Counted from the stretch's first letter, positions 27,331 through 35,786 are shown. The stretch: DNA of 64,000 bases from Phytohabitans maris (GCF_031085175.1 NZ_JAVHUY010000034.1:43875-107874), one strand, 5' to 3'. Translations and numbers: made by a program. Notes: generated from the letters alone by a model not told the origin.

Positions 27331-27948
27331 CTACTCCAGGTGGGCGACGTCGTTGTAGCGCATGAGGACCCACGGGCCGTTCGGCTCGGTGTAGTCCCAC
27401 TCGGTGATCGACGTGTACGACGGGTTGATGTACGCCCCGGTCCCGGGTCGCGGCACGTCGAAGCGGGTCAGGAACGCCCACGAGATGAACCCGCCGTGGG
27501 TCACCGCCACCACCCGCCGCCCCGGAAACCGCCGGGGCAGGGCGTCGGTGGTGCGCCGGACCCGGGTGACGAAGTCGTTCCAGCACTCGCCGCCGGGCGC
27601 GACGACCCGGTTGGGCTCGGCCTGCACGTCGAACGACCCGTACCGCGCCGCGAACTCCGCGATCGGCAGCCCGTCGCCGTCGCCGGGGTGCAGTTCGCAC
27701 AGGTCGCAGTCGACCAGGACCTCCTGCGCGTACACGGCCGGGGCGAGGATGCGCGCGGTCTCCTGCGCCCGCGGCGTACCGCTGGAGAGCAGCACGTCGG
27801 CCGTGAGCTCCTCGTCCGCGAACCGCCGCCGCAGCGCCCGCGCCTGCTCCCGGCCGCGCTGCGTGAGCCCGGGGCAGCCGCGCGGCCCGGCGACCAGCCC
27901 GCGCCGGCCGTGCTCCGATTCACCGTGACGGATGAGTACCAACCGCAT
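27331..27948 (-). CDS. histidine phosphatase family protein
   Basis: A 205-residue member of the phosphoglycerate mutase-like histidine phosphatases. The catalytic RHG motif is LVLIRHGESEHG at residues 3-14, with the partner histidine in VVAVTHGGFISW near residue 155, and phosphate-contacting arginines in the LTQRGREQA segment. Members act on small phosphorylated metabolites such as phosphoglycerate or glucosyl-phosphoglycerate; the substrate here is unknown. It overlaps nothing, and its stop directly abuts the converging membrane-protein stop. Confidence 0.87.
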   Translation of the reverse strand: MRLVLIRHGESEHGRRGLVAGPRGCPGLTQRGREQARALRRRFADEELTADVLLSSGTPRAQETARILAPAVYAQEVLVDCDLCELHPGDGDGLPIAEFAARYGSFDVQAEPNRVVAPGGECWNDFVTRVRRTTDALPRRFPGRRVVAVTHGGFISWAFLTRFDVPRPGTGAYINPSYTSITEWDYTEPNGPWVLMRYNDVAHLE

Positions 27949-28013
27949 GGCGCCCAAGCCTAGGACCCCAACGGCGCGGCCTCGCTGTGATCCCCCTCGC
28001 CCGCCCGTGCGAG

Positions 28014-28847
28014 CTAGGCGAACAGCCACTCCAGCGCGCGCAGCGACTTCGCGACGTAGCGTTCGCGGCTGGTCTCCAAGCCGTAGGCCAGGTCTTCGAA
28101 GACGTTGCAGCGGGCGTAGAAGACCGCCCGCGCGCGGAGGCCGTCCGGCACCGCGCCGTACCCGGCCAGCGCCGCGTCCAGCGCGGCCGGCCCCAGGTCG
28201 CGGTGGATGAGGCCGAAGTCGAACGCCGGGTCGACGATCGCGGCGTCGGACCAGTCGATGACGCCGGTGACCGCGCCGGTCGCCGGGTCGACGAGGACGT
28301 GCTCGATGCCCAGGTCGTTGTGGGAGAAGGCGAGCACGTCGGGGTCTTCGGGCGCCGGCGTCTCCAGGAACCCCTCGACCCGCCGCCGGTACGCCGACGG
28401 GATGTGCGCGGAGACCGACGCGTACGTCTCGCGGGCCTCGCGCCGCCACTCGTCCATCGGCAGGTCGTCGGTCGCCACCAGCTTCGCCATCCGGTCGACC
28501 GGCGCGGCGTGCAGCGCGGCCAGCAGGCCACCCAGGGCCGCCGCCACCGGGACGCCGTCGACACCGGCGGCGTCGAGGAGGGGGACGCCCGGCAGCTTCC
28601 GGTACGCGAGGCAGCCGGCGTCCGTGAAGCGCGGCACCGGTACGGGCAGGGGCGAGATGTTGCCAAGGACGGTGAGCAGCCGCGCCTCCCGGTCGGCGTC
28701 CGCGCCGCTGCCGAAGCGGACGATGAAGTCGCCGTTCACCTCGTACGCCACGTTGTCCAGGCCGGCGCCCAGCCGGGTCAGCGACACCACTTCACAGCCA
28801 GGCATATGCGCCGCCACCAGCGCCCGCACCCGCTCCGCGGCGTCCAT
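28014..28847 (-). CDS. aminoglycoside phosphotransferase-like kinase
   Basis: A 277-residue protein of the APH/choline kinase fold. The N-lobe has LGAGLDNVAYEVNGDFIVRFG (ATP-binding strand with the conserved context of the kinase lysine/arginine). The catalytic loop is FSHNDLGIEHVLVD and the metal aspartate is in GVIDWSDAAIVDPAFD. Many actinomycete paralogues phosphorylate sugars, homoserine-like compounds or unknown metabolites, so antibiotic resistance should not be assumed. It lies 65 nt upstream of the phosphatase gene on the same strand; co-transcription is possible. Confidence 0.83.
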   Translation of the reverse strand: MDAAERVRALVAAHMPGCEVVSLTRLGAGLDNVAYEVNGDFIVRFGSGADADREARLLTVLGNISPLPVPVPRFTDAGCLAYRKLPGVPLLDAAGVDGVPVAAALGGLLAALHAAPVDRMAKLVATDDLPMDEWRREARETYASVSAHIPSAYRRRVEGFLETPAPEDPDVLAFSHNDLGIEHVLVDPATGAVTGVIDWSDAAIVDPAFDFGLIHRDLGPAALDAALAGYGAVPDGLRARAVFYARCNVFEDLAYGLETSRERYVAKSLRALEWLFA

Positions 28848-28934
28848 GGGGACAATCCTAGGAGCGCGATGTGCGGTAGGTGCGCGACACCGCCAACCTT
28901 ACGGCCACCACCCGCGTGACACTCCCGCTCGCGG

Positions 28935-29927
28935 TCAGGAGGCCCAGGTCCGGCGGTACCAGTAGAACGTGCGGCGCAGCCCGTCGGCGAGCTCGACCGA
29001 CGGCTCGAACCCGGTGAGCCGGCGCAGCTTGGCCAGGTCGGGCGCGCGGCGGGCGGGCGAGCCGGGCGGGGCCGGCTCGGCCACCACCCGCGGCTCCACG
29101 CCGGCGATCCGCAGCACCCGGCGGGCCAGGTCGCCGATCGCGGTCTGGGCCTCGTCGTTTCCGATGTGGACGATCTCGCCGACCGCGGCCGGCGCCTCCA
29201 TCAGCCGCAGCGTCGCCTCGACCGCGTCGTCGACGTAGCAGAACGCGCGCTTGCGGTGCGGCCCCTTGACCAGGAACGGGTCCTCGCCGCGGATGGCGCG
29301 CACGCACATCTGCGGGATCAGCTGGTCGGTGCCCATCCGCGGCCCGTACAGGTCGTAGAAGCGCCCGACCACGACCCGGCTGCGGCCGGCGCGGGCGGCG
29401 TGCACCAGCGCGGCCTCGGCGAAGAGGCGGCTGGCGGCGTACGCCGAGCGCGGTTGGGCCAGGTCGCCGACCACCACCGGCTCGGCCTCCTCGGTGGGCA
29501 CCTGGACGACGCCGTCCTCGACCCCGTCCGCGTACACCTCGCCGGAGGAGGCGAAGAAGACCTTGTCGCCGGGGGCGGCCCAGTCGATGAGGTGGAGGGC
29601 GGCGAGGGCGTGGCCGCGTACCGCCCGGACCGGGTCGGACTCGACCGCCTTCGGCAGCGGCGCGGGCGGCAGCAGGTAGATCTGCGCCCAGCCGCGGCGC
29701 AGCGCCGCCCAGGTGGCGGGGTCGGTGAGGTCGCCGCCGATCAGCTCGACGCCGGGCGTGGCGCCGAGCGCCGTCACCTCCGCCCGGTCGCGGCCGCGGG
29801 TCAGGGTGTCGACGACCACCACGTGGTAACCCTCGGTCACCAACCGTCGCGCCAGGTGCAGTCCGAAGAAGTCGGCACCGCCCAGGATGAGAGCCCGCGC
29901 TTTCAGGCTTACCGCTCCGCCGTTCAC
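28935..29927 (-). CDS. NAD-dependent epimerase/dehydratase
   Basis: A 330-residue extended short-chain dehydrogenase of the nucleotide-sugar epimerase type. NAD binding is at ALILGGADFFGLHLARRL, the active-site region is FFASSGEVYADG, and the Y-x-x-x-K motif reads YAASRLFAE, with arginine in place of lysine. That substitution may weaken catalysis or be compensated nearby. C-terminal segments (RAFCYVDDAVEATLRLME, IVHIGNDEAQTAIGDL) are typical of UDP-sugar enzymes. A GTG start is used. It is divergent from the iron-box ABC ATPase. It could supply nucleotide sugars for the glycan locus, but that is inference. Confidence 0.85.
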   Translation of the reverse strand: MNGGAVSLKARALILGGADFFGLHLARRLVTEGYHVVVVDTLTRGRDRAEVTALGATPGVELIGGDLTDPATWAALRRGWAQIYLLPPAPLPKAVESDPVRAVRGHALAALHLIDWAAPGDKVFFASSGEVYADGVEDGVVQVPTEEAEPVVVGDLAQPRSAYAASRLFAEAALVHAARAGRSRVVVGRFYDLYGPRMGTDQLIPQMCVRAIRGEDPFLVKGPHRKRAFCYVDDAVEATLRLMEAPAAVGEIVHIGNDEAQTAIGDLARRVLRIAGVEPRVVAEPAPPGSPARRAPDLAKLRRLTGFEPSVELADGLRRTFYWYRRTWAS

Positions 29928-29979
29928 CGCCCACGTCCCCCAAGCCCACGCTCTCCGACGGAGACGTTAGCAACGTGGG

Positions 29980-30002
29980 GCGTACCCCCCAAAGGGGTGC
30001 GT
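29980..30002. terminator. short GC hairpin ahead of the iron box
   Basis: CGTACCCC and GGGGTGCG can pair across a CCAAA loop, giving about 8 bp with one G-T pair. It lies between the divergent epimerase and ABC ATPase genes, so it may be an mRNA leader element or insulate the two promoters rather than end a gene. Confidence 0.3.
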
Positions 30003-30029
30003 CCAGTGCGCGACAGGGCAGGTCGGAGA

Positions 30030-30048
30030 TTATGTTAGGCTCACCAAA
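30030..30048 (+). promoter_or_regulatory. IdeR/DmdR-type iron box
   Basis: The 19 bases TTATGTTAGGCTCACCAAA match the actinobacterial iron-box consensus TTAGGTTAGGCTAACCTAA at 16 of 19 positions. The site is 27 nt ahead of the chosen start of a siderophore-type ABC ATPase, where a bound Fe2+-IdeR/DmdR1 dimer would block transcription. It is more AT-rich than its surroundings. Confidence 0.75.
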
Positions 30049-30074
30049 CTTGGTGGGACCCGGGGGTGGTATTC

Positions 30075-30893
30075 GTGCCGACGCGACTGGCCGGCGAGGG
30101 GCTCACGCTCGCGTACGACCAGCGGGTCGTCGCCGAGGGACTGAGCGTGACGATCCCGGACAACTCGTTCACGGTGATCGTCGGTCCCAACGCGTGCGGC
30201 AAGTCGACCCTCCTGCGCGCCCTCTCCCGCATGCTCCGCCCCCGCACCGGCGCGGTCCACCTCGACGGCAAGGCCATCACGTCGTACCCGTCCAAAGAGG
30301 TCGCCCGCCGCCTCGGCCTGCTCCCCCAGACGTCGATCGCGCCGGACGGCATCACGGTCTCCGACCTGGTGGCCCGCGGCCGCTTCCCGCACCAGCGGCT
30401 GCTGCGCCAGTGGTCGCGCGAGGACGAGCGGGTCGTGCGCGAGTCGATGGCCGCCACCGGCGTCACCGACCTCGCCGACCGGCTGGTCGACGAGCTCTCC
30501 GGCGGCCAGCGGCAGCGGGTCTGGCTGGCGATGGCGCTCGCCCAGGAGACCGGCATCCTGCTGCTGGACGAGCCCACCACGTTCCTCGACATCACCCACC
30601 AGGTCGAGGTGCTCGACCTCTGCGCCGACCTGCAGGAGACCGGCGGGCGCACGCTGGTCGCGGTGCTGCACGACCTCAACCAGGCCTGCCGGTACGCCAC
30701 TCACCTGATCGCCATGCGCGGCGGCCGCATCGTCGCCGAGGGCGCGCCCGGCGACATCGTGGACGCGGCGCTGGTGCGCGAGGTGTTCGGCCTGGACTGC
30801 CGGGTCATCCCCGACCCGGAGGCGGGCAGCCCGCTGGTCGTGCCGGCCGCCCGCCGCCGCGCCCTCGCTCTCTCCACAGTGGACGCCATCTGA
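30075..30893 (+). CDS. iron-siderophore ABC transporter ATP-binding protein
   Basis: A 272-residue ATPase of the FecE/FepC type that powers uptake of ferric siderophores, cobalamin or heme. Walker A is VGPNACGKSTLL, the Q-loop segment is LGLLPQTSIAPDGITVSDLV, the signature is ELSGGQRQRVWLAMAL, Walker B is ILLLDEPTTFLDI, and the switch histidine is in AVLHDLNQACRYA. GTG codons at 30066 and 30075 are both in frame; I use the second, as GGTGG precedes it at good spacing. No permease or binding protein gene is adjacent, so it must pair with FecCD-type subunits elsewhere. An iron box lies upstream. Confidence 0.9.
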   Translation: MPTRLAGEGLTLAYDQRVVAEGLSVTIPDNSFTVIVGPNACGKSTLLRALSRMLRPRTGAVHLDGKAITSYPSKEVARRLGLLPQTSIAPDGITVSDLVARGRFPHQRLLRQWSREDERVVRESMAATGVTDLADRLVDELSGGQRQRVWLAMALAQETGILLLDEPTTFLDITHQVEVLDLCADLQETGGRTLVAVLHDLNQACRYATHLIAMRGGRIVAEGAPGDIVDAALVREVFGLDCRVIPDPEAGSPLVVPAARRRALALSTVDAI

Positions 30894-30903
30894 GCCGGGC
30901 CGG

Positions 30904-31683
30904 TCACGCCGCCAGCCGGGCGGCGACGGTCGCGGCCGTGTCCACCGGGATCGCGAAGCCGACGCCGATGTTGCCGCTGTCCTGACCGGTCGTGGCGATC
31001 GCCACCGTGATGCCGACCACCCGGCCGCTGGAGTCGACCAGCGGGCCGCCGGAACTGCCGGAGTTGACCGGCGCGTCGGTCTGGATGAGGCCGCTCAGGT
31101 TGGTGTCTCCATCCTGGATGGTTCTGTCCACAGCGGACACGATGCCGGCGGTCACCGTGCCCTCCAGGCCGAGCGGGCTGCCGAACGCGAGGACCGTGTC
31201 GCCGACCCGCAGGTCCGCGCTGGAGCCGAGCGTCGCCGGGGTCAGGTCCGCGGTGCCGGAGGCCCGCAGCACGGCCAGGTCCGCGGTGGCGTCCGTGCCG
31301 ACGACGGTGGCATCGAGGGTACGGCCGTCCGACAGCGTCACCCGCACGCCACTGGCCGACTCGACGACGTGGTTGTTGGTGAGGATCAGGCCGTCGGCGG
31401 AGAGCACGACACCCGAGCCCTCCACGCCGCCGCCGGCTGTGCTGGCCAGGACGGTGACCACGCTGGGCGTGACGTTCGCGGCGACCTGGGCCGCGGTGAG
31501 CGTCGCCCCCGTGCTGGCCGCCTGCGCGGCGACCGCGGTCGTGGTCGTCACCGGCGCCGCGCTGGACACCTGGGTGGCGAGGATCCCGCCGCCGGTACCG
31601 CCCGCGACGCAGAGGGCGGCCGCGACGGATGCCGCGGCGACCCGGCGCCGCCACGATGTTGTTTTCTTCTCGGTGACTGTCAT
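30904..31683 (-). CDS. HtrA-like S1C serine protease without PDZ domain
   Basis: A 259-residue trypsin-like protease of the DegP/HtrA group. A short cytoplasmic N-terminus precedes a membrane anchor or signal segment (VAAASVAAALCVAGG at residues 15-29). The catalytic triad is H105 in LTNNHVVES, D135 in DATADLAVL and S211 in NSGSSGGPL. The protein ends right after the protease domain, so the usual C-terminal PDZ domain is absent. It lies downstream of a histidine kinase and response regulator on the same strand, 152 nt away. In mycobacteria the corresponding set is MprA-MprB-PepD, an envelope-stress circuit; the parallel is inference. Confidence 0.86.
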   Translation of the reverse strand: MTVTEKKTTSWRRRVAAASVAAALCVAGGTGGGILATQVSSAAPVTTTTAVAAQAASTGATLTAAQVAANVTPSVVTVLASTAGGGVEGSGVVLSADGLILTNNHVVESASGVRVTLSDGRTLDATVVGTDATADLAVLRASGTADLTPATLGSSADLRVGDTVLAFGSPLGLEGTVTAGIVSAVDRTIQDGDTNLSGLIQTDAPVNSGSSGGPLVDSSGRVVGITVAIATTGQDSGNIGVGFAIPVDTAATVAARLAA

Positions 31684-31835
31684 ACGTCCACGGTGGACGA
31701 CCCGGGTGCGGTGGGCCTTTGCGGTGCCTGTGGCGTCCCTGTGAACCTCTCCCGCCGTGGCCGCCTTCGCGCTTTCGCCGCGTGCCCGCTCTCGCTTTTG
31801 TCGCGTGTGCTTTTGTCGCGTGCTTGGCTTCGCGG

Positions 31836-33368
31836 CTACGGGCCGGGCAGTCGGACGGTGAACTCGGTGCGGCCGGGCTCGCTGGAGACCTCGACCGTCC
31901 CGTGGTGCGCCTCCACCACGGCCGCCACGATCGCCAGCCCCAGGCCGGTGCTGCCGGCGGCGCGGGAGCGGGAGCTGTCGCCGCGCGCGAACCGTTCGAA
32001 GACGTCCGCCTGGAGCTCCGGCGCGATCCCCGGCCCGGTGTCCAGGACGCCGACCTCCGCGCCACCGCCGGCCGCCGGGCGCAGCGTCACCGTCACCTCG
32101 GTGCCCGGCGGCGTGTGGGTACGGGCGTTGGCGAGCAGGTTGGCGAACACCTGGTGCAGCCGGGCCGCGTCCCCCGGCACGGTGACCGCCTCCTCGGGCA
32201 GGTCGAGCCGCCACCGGTGCTCCGGACCGGCGACATGGGCGTCGCCGACCGCGTCGACGAGGAGCCGGGACAGGTCGACCGGCTCCGTCTCCAGTGGACG
32301 GCCGGAGTCGAGGCGGGCGAGCAGCAGCAGGTCGTCGACGAGCGTGGTCATCCGCGACGACTCCGACTCCACCCGGCGCAGCGCGTGCGCCACGTCCGGC
32401 GGTACCTCCTCGCGGCCCCGGCGGGTCACCTCCGCGTAGCCCCGGATCGCCGCCAGGGGCGTACGCAGCTCGTGGCTGGCGTCGGCGACGAACTGCCGTA
32501 CCCGCGTCTCGCTGGCCTGCCGCGCGGCGAGCGCGGCGGCGACGTGCCCCAGCATGCGGTTGAGCGCCGCCCCCACCTGGCCGACCTCGGTGCGCGGGTC
32601 GGTGTCCGCCTCGGGAACGCGCACGGAGAGCGCCACCTCACCCCGGTCCAGCGGCAGCTCGGCGACCCGCCCGGCGGTGGCCGCGACCCGGCGCAGCGGC
32701 CGCAGCGCGCCGCCGATGATGAGCGCGCCGACCCCGCCCGCGATGAGCACGCCCGCGCCGACCACCGCCGCCTCGATGCCGACCAGGCGCAGGACGGTGG
32801 CGTTGACGGTGTCCAGCGGGAACGCGGTGATCGAGGCGCCTTCGGGCGTCTGGACCGCGACCGCCCGGTAGTCGCCCAGGCCGGGCAGCTCGGTCGTGCG
32901 GATCGTGCCGTCGACCGGTACCTCGGCGACCGCCCGCTCCTGCTCGGCGGTGAGGACGCTGCGACCCCGGTCCGCGTACGGGTCGGCCCGCTCCCCCTCG
33001 ACGTCGCCGCCCGGCCCGACCAGGGCCCGGACGGTGCCGCGCGGCAGGCCGGGTCGCACGGCACCCGGTTCGTTGGGCCCGGGCCCCTGCCGCGCGAACG
33101 CGTCGTGCTGCGCCTCCTCCTGTACCTGGGCGTCGACCTGCTGGATGAGGTAGGCGCGGACCGCGAACGTGGTCGCCGCGCCGATCAACAGCCCGACGAC
33201 GGCCAGCAGCGCGATGACCGCGGCGAGCAGGCGCGCCCGCAGCGACCAGCTACCCAGCCGGCTGTTCGGCCCGCTCTTCGGCTCGGTGCTCGGCCGGCTG
33301 CCTAGCTGGCTGCTCGACTGGGTGCTCGGCTCGGTGCTCGGCCGGCTATTCGGCTGGCTTGAGGACAT
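31836..33368 (-). CDS. sensor histidine kinase
   Basis: A 510-residue membrane sensor. A repetitive Ser/Pro-rich N-terminus (residues 1-40, with RPSTEP twice) precedes a first helix (LLAAVIALLAVVGLLIGAA), an extracellular domain of about 130 residues, a second helix (AAVVGAGVLIAGGVGALII), a HAMP domain, the phosphoacceptor histidine in DASHELRTPLAAI, and the ATPase N, G1 (DTGPGIAPE) and G2 (GSTGLGLAIV) boxes. It resembles the MprB/TcrY group. The ATG lies 23 nt inside the response-regulator gene, so the two are co-translated. The N-terminal repeat is encoded in that overlap region. Confidence 0.9.
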   Translation of the reverse strand: MSSSQPNSRPSTEPSTQSSSQLGSRPSTEPKSGPNSRLGSWSLRARLLAAVIALLAVVGLLIGAATTFAVRAYLIQQVDAQVQEEAQHDAFARQGPGPNEPGAVRPGLPRGTVRALVGPGGDVEGERADPYADRGRSVLTAEQERAVAEVPVDGTIRTTELPGLGDYRAVAVQTPEGASITAFPLDTVNATVLRLVGIEAAVVGAGVLIAGGVGALIIGGALRPLRRVAATAGRVAELPLDRGEVALSVRVPEADTDPRTEVGQVGAALNRMLGHVAAALAARQASETRVRQFVADASHELRTPLAAIRGYAEVTRRGREEVPPDVAHALRRVESESSRMTTLVDDLLLLARLDSGRPLETEPVDLSRLLVDAVGDAHVAGPEHRWRLDLPEEAVTVPGDAARLHQVFANLLANARTHTPPGTEVTVTLRPAAGGGAEVGVLDTGPGIAPELQADVFERFARGDSSRSRAAGSTGLGLAIVAAVVEAHHGTVEVSSEPGRTEFTVRLPGP

Positions 33369-34077
33369 ATCCGGCGCCGCGCAAGGTATGGATCATCGGC
33401 GGGCGCCCAGCGTCGATCTTCTTGCGCAGGTACGAGATGTACAGCTCGACCACGTTCGCCTGCCCGCCGAAGTCGTAGTTCCACACCCGGTCGAGGATCT
33501 GCGCCTTGCTCAGCACCCGGCGGGGGTTGCGCATCAGGTACCGCAGCAGCTCGAACTCGGTCGCGGTCAGCGACACCGGGTCACCGCCCCGCCGGACCTC
33601 GTGGCTGTCCTCGTCGAGGCTGAGGTCGCCGACCACGAGCACGGCGTCGTCCCGGGTGGTGCCCACACCGGCCCGGCGCATCAGCGCGCGCAGGCGGGCC
33701 ACCACCTCCTCCAGGCTGAACGGCTTGGTCACGTAGTCGTCGCCGCCCGCGGTCAGCCCGGCGACCCGGTCCTCGACCGCGTCCCGCGCGGTCAGAAACA
33801 GCACAGGCACGTCGGGCCGCACCCCACGCAGCCGCCGCAGCACCTCCAGGCCGTCGAGGTCGGGCAACATGATGTCGAGTACGACGGCGTCGGGCTCGAA
33901 CTCCCGCGCCACCCGCACCGCCGTCACGCCGTTGCCGGCGCTGCGCACCTGCCACCCCTCGTAGCGCAGGGCCATCGACAGCAGGTCGGTGAGCGTAGCC
34001 TCGTCGTCGACGACGAGCACCCGCACCGGCTCCCCGTCCGGCCGGCGCAGCTCAGGCCCGGCCGTCCTCGCGTTCAC
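33346..34077 (-). CDS. OmpR-family response regulator
   Basis: A 243-residue regulator with a receiver domain (VLVVDDEATL acidic pocket, D68 in VVLDIMLPD as phosphoacceptor, conserved lysine in YVTKPF) and a C-terminal winged-helix DNA-binding domain (LTATEFELLRYLMRNPRRVLS, IHTLRGAGYVLKP). It is most like the MprA/TrcR group. The GTG at 34077 has GGAG about 10 nt upstream; a GTG at 34086 is also open. It overlaps the kinase gene and is the first gene of a regulator-kinase-protease set, which it probably controls together with itself. Confidence 0.92.
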   Translation of the reverse strand: MNARTAGPELRRPDGEPVRVLVVDDEATLTDLLSMALRYEGWQVRSAGNGVTAVRVAREFEPDAVVLDIMLPDLDGLEVLRRLRGVRPDVPVLFLTARDAVEDRVAGLTAGGDDYVTKPFSLEEVVARLRALMRRAGVGTTRDDAVLVVGDLSLDEDSHEVRRGGDPVSLTATEFELLRYLMRNPRRVLSKAQILDRVWNYDFGGQANVVELYISYLRKKIDAGRPPMIHTLRGAGYVLKPAE

Positions 34078-34141
34078 GCTGATCACGCTCCTATGCTGGC
34101 GAGCGCGCCTGTGCCCGGCCTGGGCCGTTTCTGTGCGCCGA

Positions 34142-34158
34142 CTGTGAGAATGTCACAG
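34142..34158. promoter_or_regulatory. inverted repeat upstream of the response regulator
   Basis: CTGTGA (34142-34147) and TCACAG (34153-34158) form a perfect inverted repeat around GAATG. It lies about 65 nt upstream of the response-regulator start and could be its own operator. OmpR-type proteins usually bind direct repeats, so another regulator is possible. Confidence 0.3.
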
Positions 34159-34334
34159 CTCACCCACAGCCGCGCCCGAACCGCTCCACAGCCCCCACCG
34201 CCACGCTCACCCTCGTGTCCCGCTCACTCCCACCCCTGCCGCCCTTCGCGGCCCGCCGGCCACCGTCCCCCCACCTCCTCCCACGGCCCCGCCTCCTCGC
34301 GTCGCCCCGCCTTTCCGCGCGCTCGCTCCCGTCG

Positions 34335-34514
34335 CCCCGCCTTCCCGCGCGGCCGCGCCTTCCCTGGTGGCCGCGCCTTCGCTCGTCGCCGCCCCCTCCT
34401 TCACGGCCGCGCCTCCTCCCGTCGCCGCGCCTCCCCTCGTCGCCGCGCCTCCTCGCATGGCCGGGCCTCCTCCCGTGGCCGCGCCCTTCCTCGTCGCCGT
34501 GCCTCCCCTCGTCG
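34335..34514 (+). repeat. degenerate 18-nt tandem repeat, about ten units
   Basis: Ten consecutive 18-nt units can be lined up from 34335, for example CCGCGCCTCCTCCCGTCG (34407), CCGCGCCTCCCCTCGTCG (34425), CCGGGCCTCCTCCCGTGG (34461) and CCGTGCCTCCCCTCGTCG (34497). The unit keeps frame and is strongly pyrimidine-rich on the plus strand. It sits where the N-terminal part of the ApbE-like protein should be. Confidence 0.75.
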
Positions 34515-35239
34515 CCGCGGCCGCCTTTCTCGCCGCTGCCGGCCGTGGTGGTCGCGGTGACCGATCCGGCCGTGGCCCGCCGTGCCCGGCGGTTGGTGTC
34601 CCGCGAGGTCGCCGCCGCGAACACCGCCCTGACCCGCGAGCTCCCCCGCGTCACCCTGGCCGCCGGCCGCCCGGTGCACCTGAGCCCCGTCCTGGCCGAC
34701 CTGGTCCGCGCCGCCCTGGACGCGGCCGCGCTCACGGACGGCGCGGTCGACCCGACGGTGGGCACCGCGCTGCTGAGGTCCGGCGCTCGGCCACCGGCGC
34801 GCGGCCCAGCCTCGCAGCCGCCGCGCCGCTCAGCCTGGCAGCCGCCGCGCGGCTCGGCGCGGCCGGCGGCGCGCGACTCGGCTTGGTTGCCGGCGTGCGG
34901 GTCGGCGGTCGGCGTGCTGGAAACCCGGCGGCACACCTGGCGCGACGTCCAGCTTGACGCCGGATGGCTCACCCTCCCGCACGACGTGGTGCTCGACCTG
35001 AACGCCACCGCCCCCGCCCGCACCGCCGACCGCTGCGCCGCACTTGTCGCCGCCCGCTACGGCGTGGGCGCCATGGTCGCTGTCGGCGGTGACGTCGCCA
35101 CGGCCGGCCCAACCCGGCCTTCGCCGCACCCCGACGGCTGGCCCCTGCCCGCCAGCGCCTCGCCCGCCACCGCCGGCACCTCGCCCACCGCCACGCGTGG
35201 CTCGCCCGCCACCGCCGGCACCGCGCCCACCGCCACGGG

Positions 35240-35365
35240 TGGCTGGCCCACGGCCGCGAGTGGCTGGCCCACGGCCGCGAGTGGCTGGCCCACGGCCGCG
35301 AGTGGCTGGCCCACGGCCGCGAGTGGCTGGCCCACGGCCGCGAGTGGCTGGCCCACGGCCGCGAG
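35240..35365 (+). repeat. six perfect 21-nt tandem repeats
   Basis: The 21-nt unit TGGCTGGCCCACGGCCGCGA plus G occurs six times with no mismatch from 35240 to 35365, followed by a diverging copy. It encodes the heptapeptide GWPTAAS in the plus frame. Perfect identity points to recent expansion. The flanks (35150-35240 and 35370-35570) contain older, degenerate relatives. Confidence 0.9.
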
Positions 35366-35786
35366 TGGCTGGCCCGCCACGGGTGGCTGGCTCGCCACCA
35401 CCGGCGCCTCGCCCACCGCCGCGGGTGGCTGGCCCGCGGCCATGCGCGCAGCGGCCGCGAGGGGATGGCCGGCAGCCGTGAGAGGCTGGCCCGCAGCTGT
35501 GCGCGCGTGGCCGGCAGCCGTGAGGGGACGGCCGGCGGCCGTGAGGGGACGGCCGGCGGGGTGTGGGGGTTCGCCCGCGGTGCTGCCGGCGGGGCGCGCG
35601 CTGGGTACGTCGCGGTCCGCGCTGGTCGAGCCGCTGACCGGCCTACCCGCGCCGCAGACCGGGCGGGCGGTCGTGGTCGAGGCCGCCGACGCCCTGACCG
35701 CTAGCGCGCTGGCCACCGCTGTATCGCTCCGCCCCGAGACCCCGATCCCGCAGACGACCACGGTTCGTCGATCATCTGCGCCGTGA

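Larger units (their letters stand above)
34215..35786 (+). pseudogene. ApbE-like gene decayed and expanded by tandem repeats
   Basis: The frame codes 523 residues, but only scattered parts look like protein. Residues 1-107 are a Pro/Arg/Leu-rich run from degenerate 18-nt repeats. From about 34536, ApbE-like sequence follows: VSREVAAANTALTRELPRV, SPVLADLVRAALDAAALTDG, AVDPTVGTALL, and later VVLDLNATAPARTADRCAAL and VAVGGDVATAGP. The motif that in active ApbE reads STGKA here reads ATAPA, so the key lysine is lost. The rest holds six perfect 21-nt repeats (GWPTAAS) and other Trp-Pro-Ala repeats. It is probably an inactive copy; an intact apbE is at 24.3 kb. A GTG start is nominal. Confidence 0.5.

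Noticed and set aside
28014..28847. Aminoglycoside resistance gene
   Set aside because: APH-fold kinases are abundant in actinomycetes with many substrates; nothing here points to antibiotics.
31480..31520. Possible flavinylation motif (STGATLT) in the HtrA-like protease as an ApbE target
   Set aside because: The short motif lacks the preceding aspartate and the surrounding FMN_bind fold, so chance is the better explanation.
34207..34458. Minus-strand frame with GAA(A/T) repeats as a separate gene
   Set aside because: It is the complement of the 18-nt repeats; open frames on both strands follow from the repeat composition, with no start signal.
35240..35365. CRISPR-like array
   Set aside because: The 21-nt units are directly adjacent with no spacers, have no dyad structure, and no cas genes are present.
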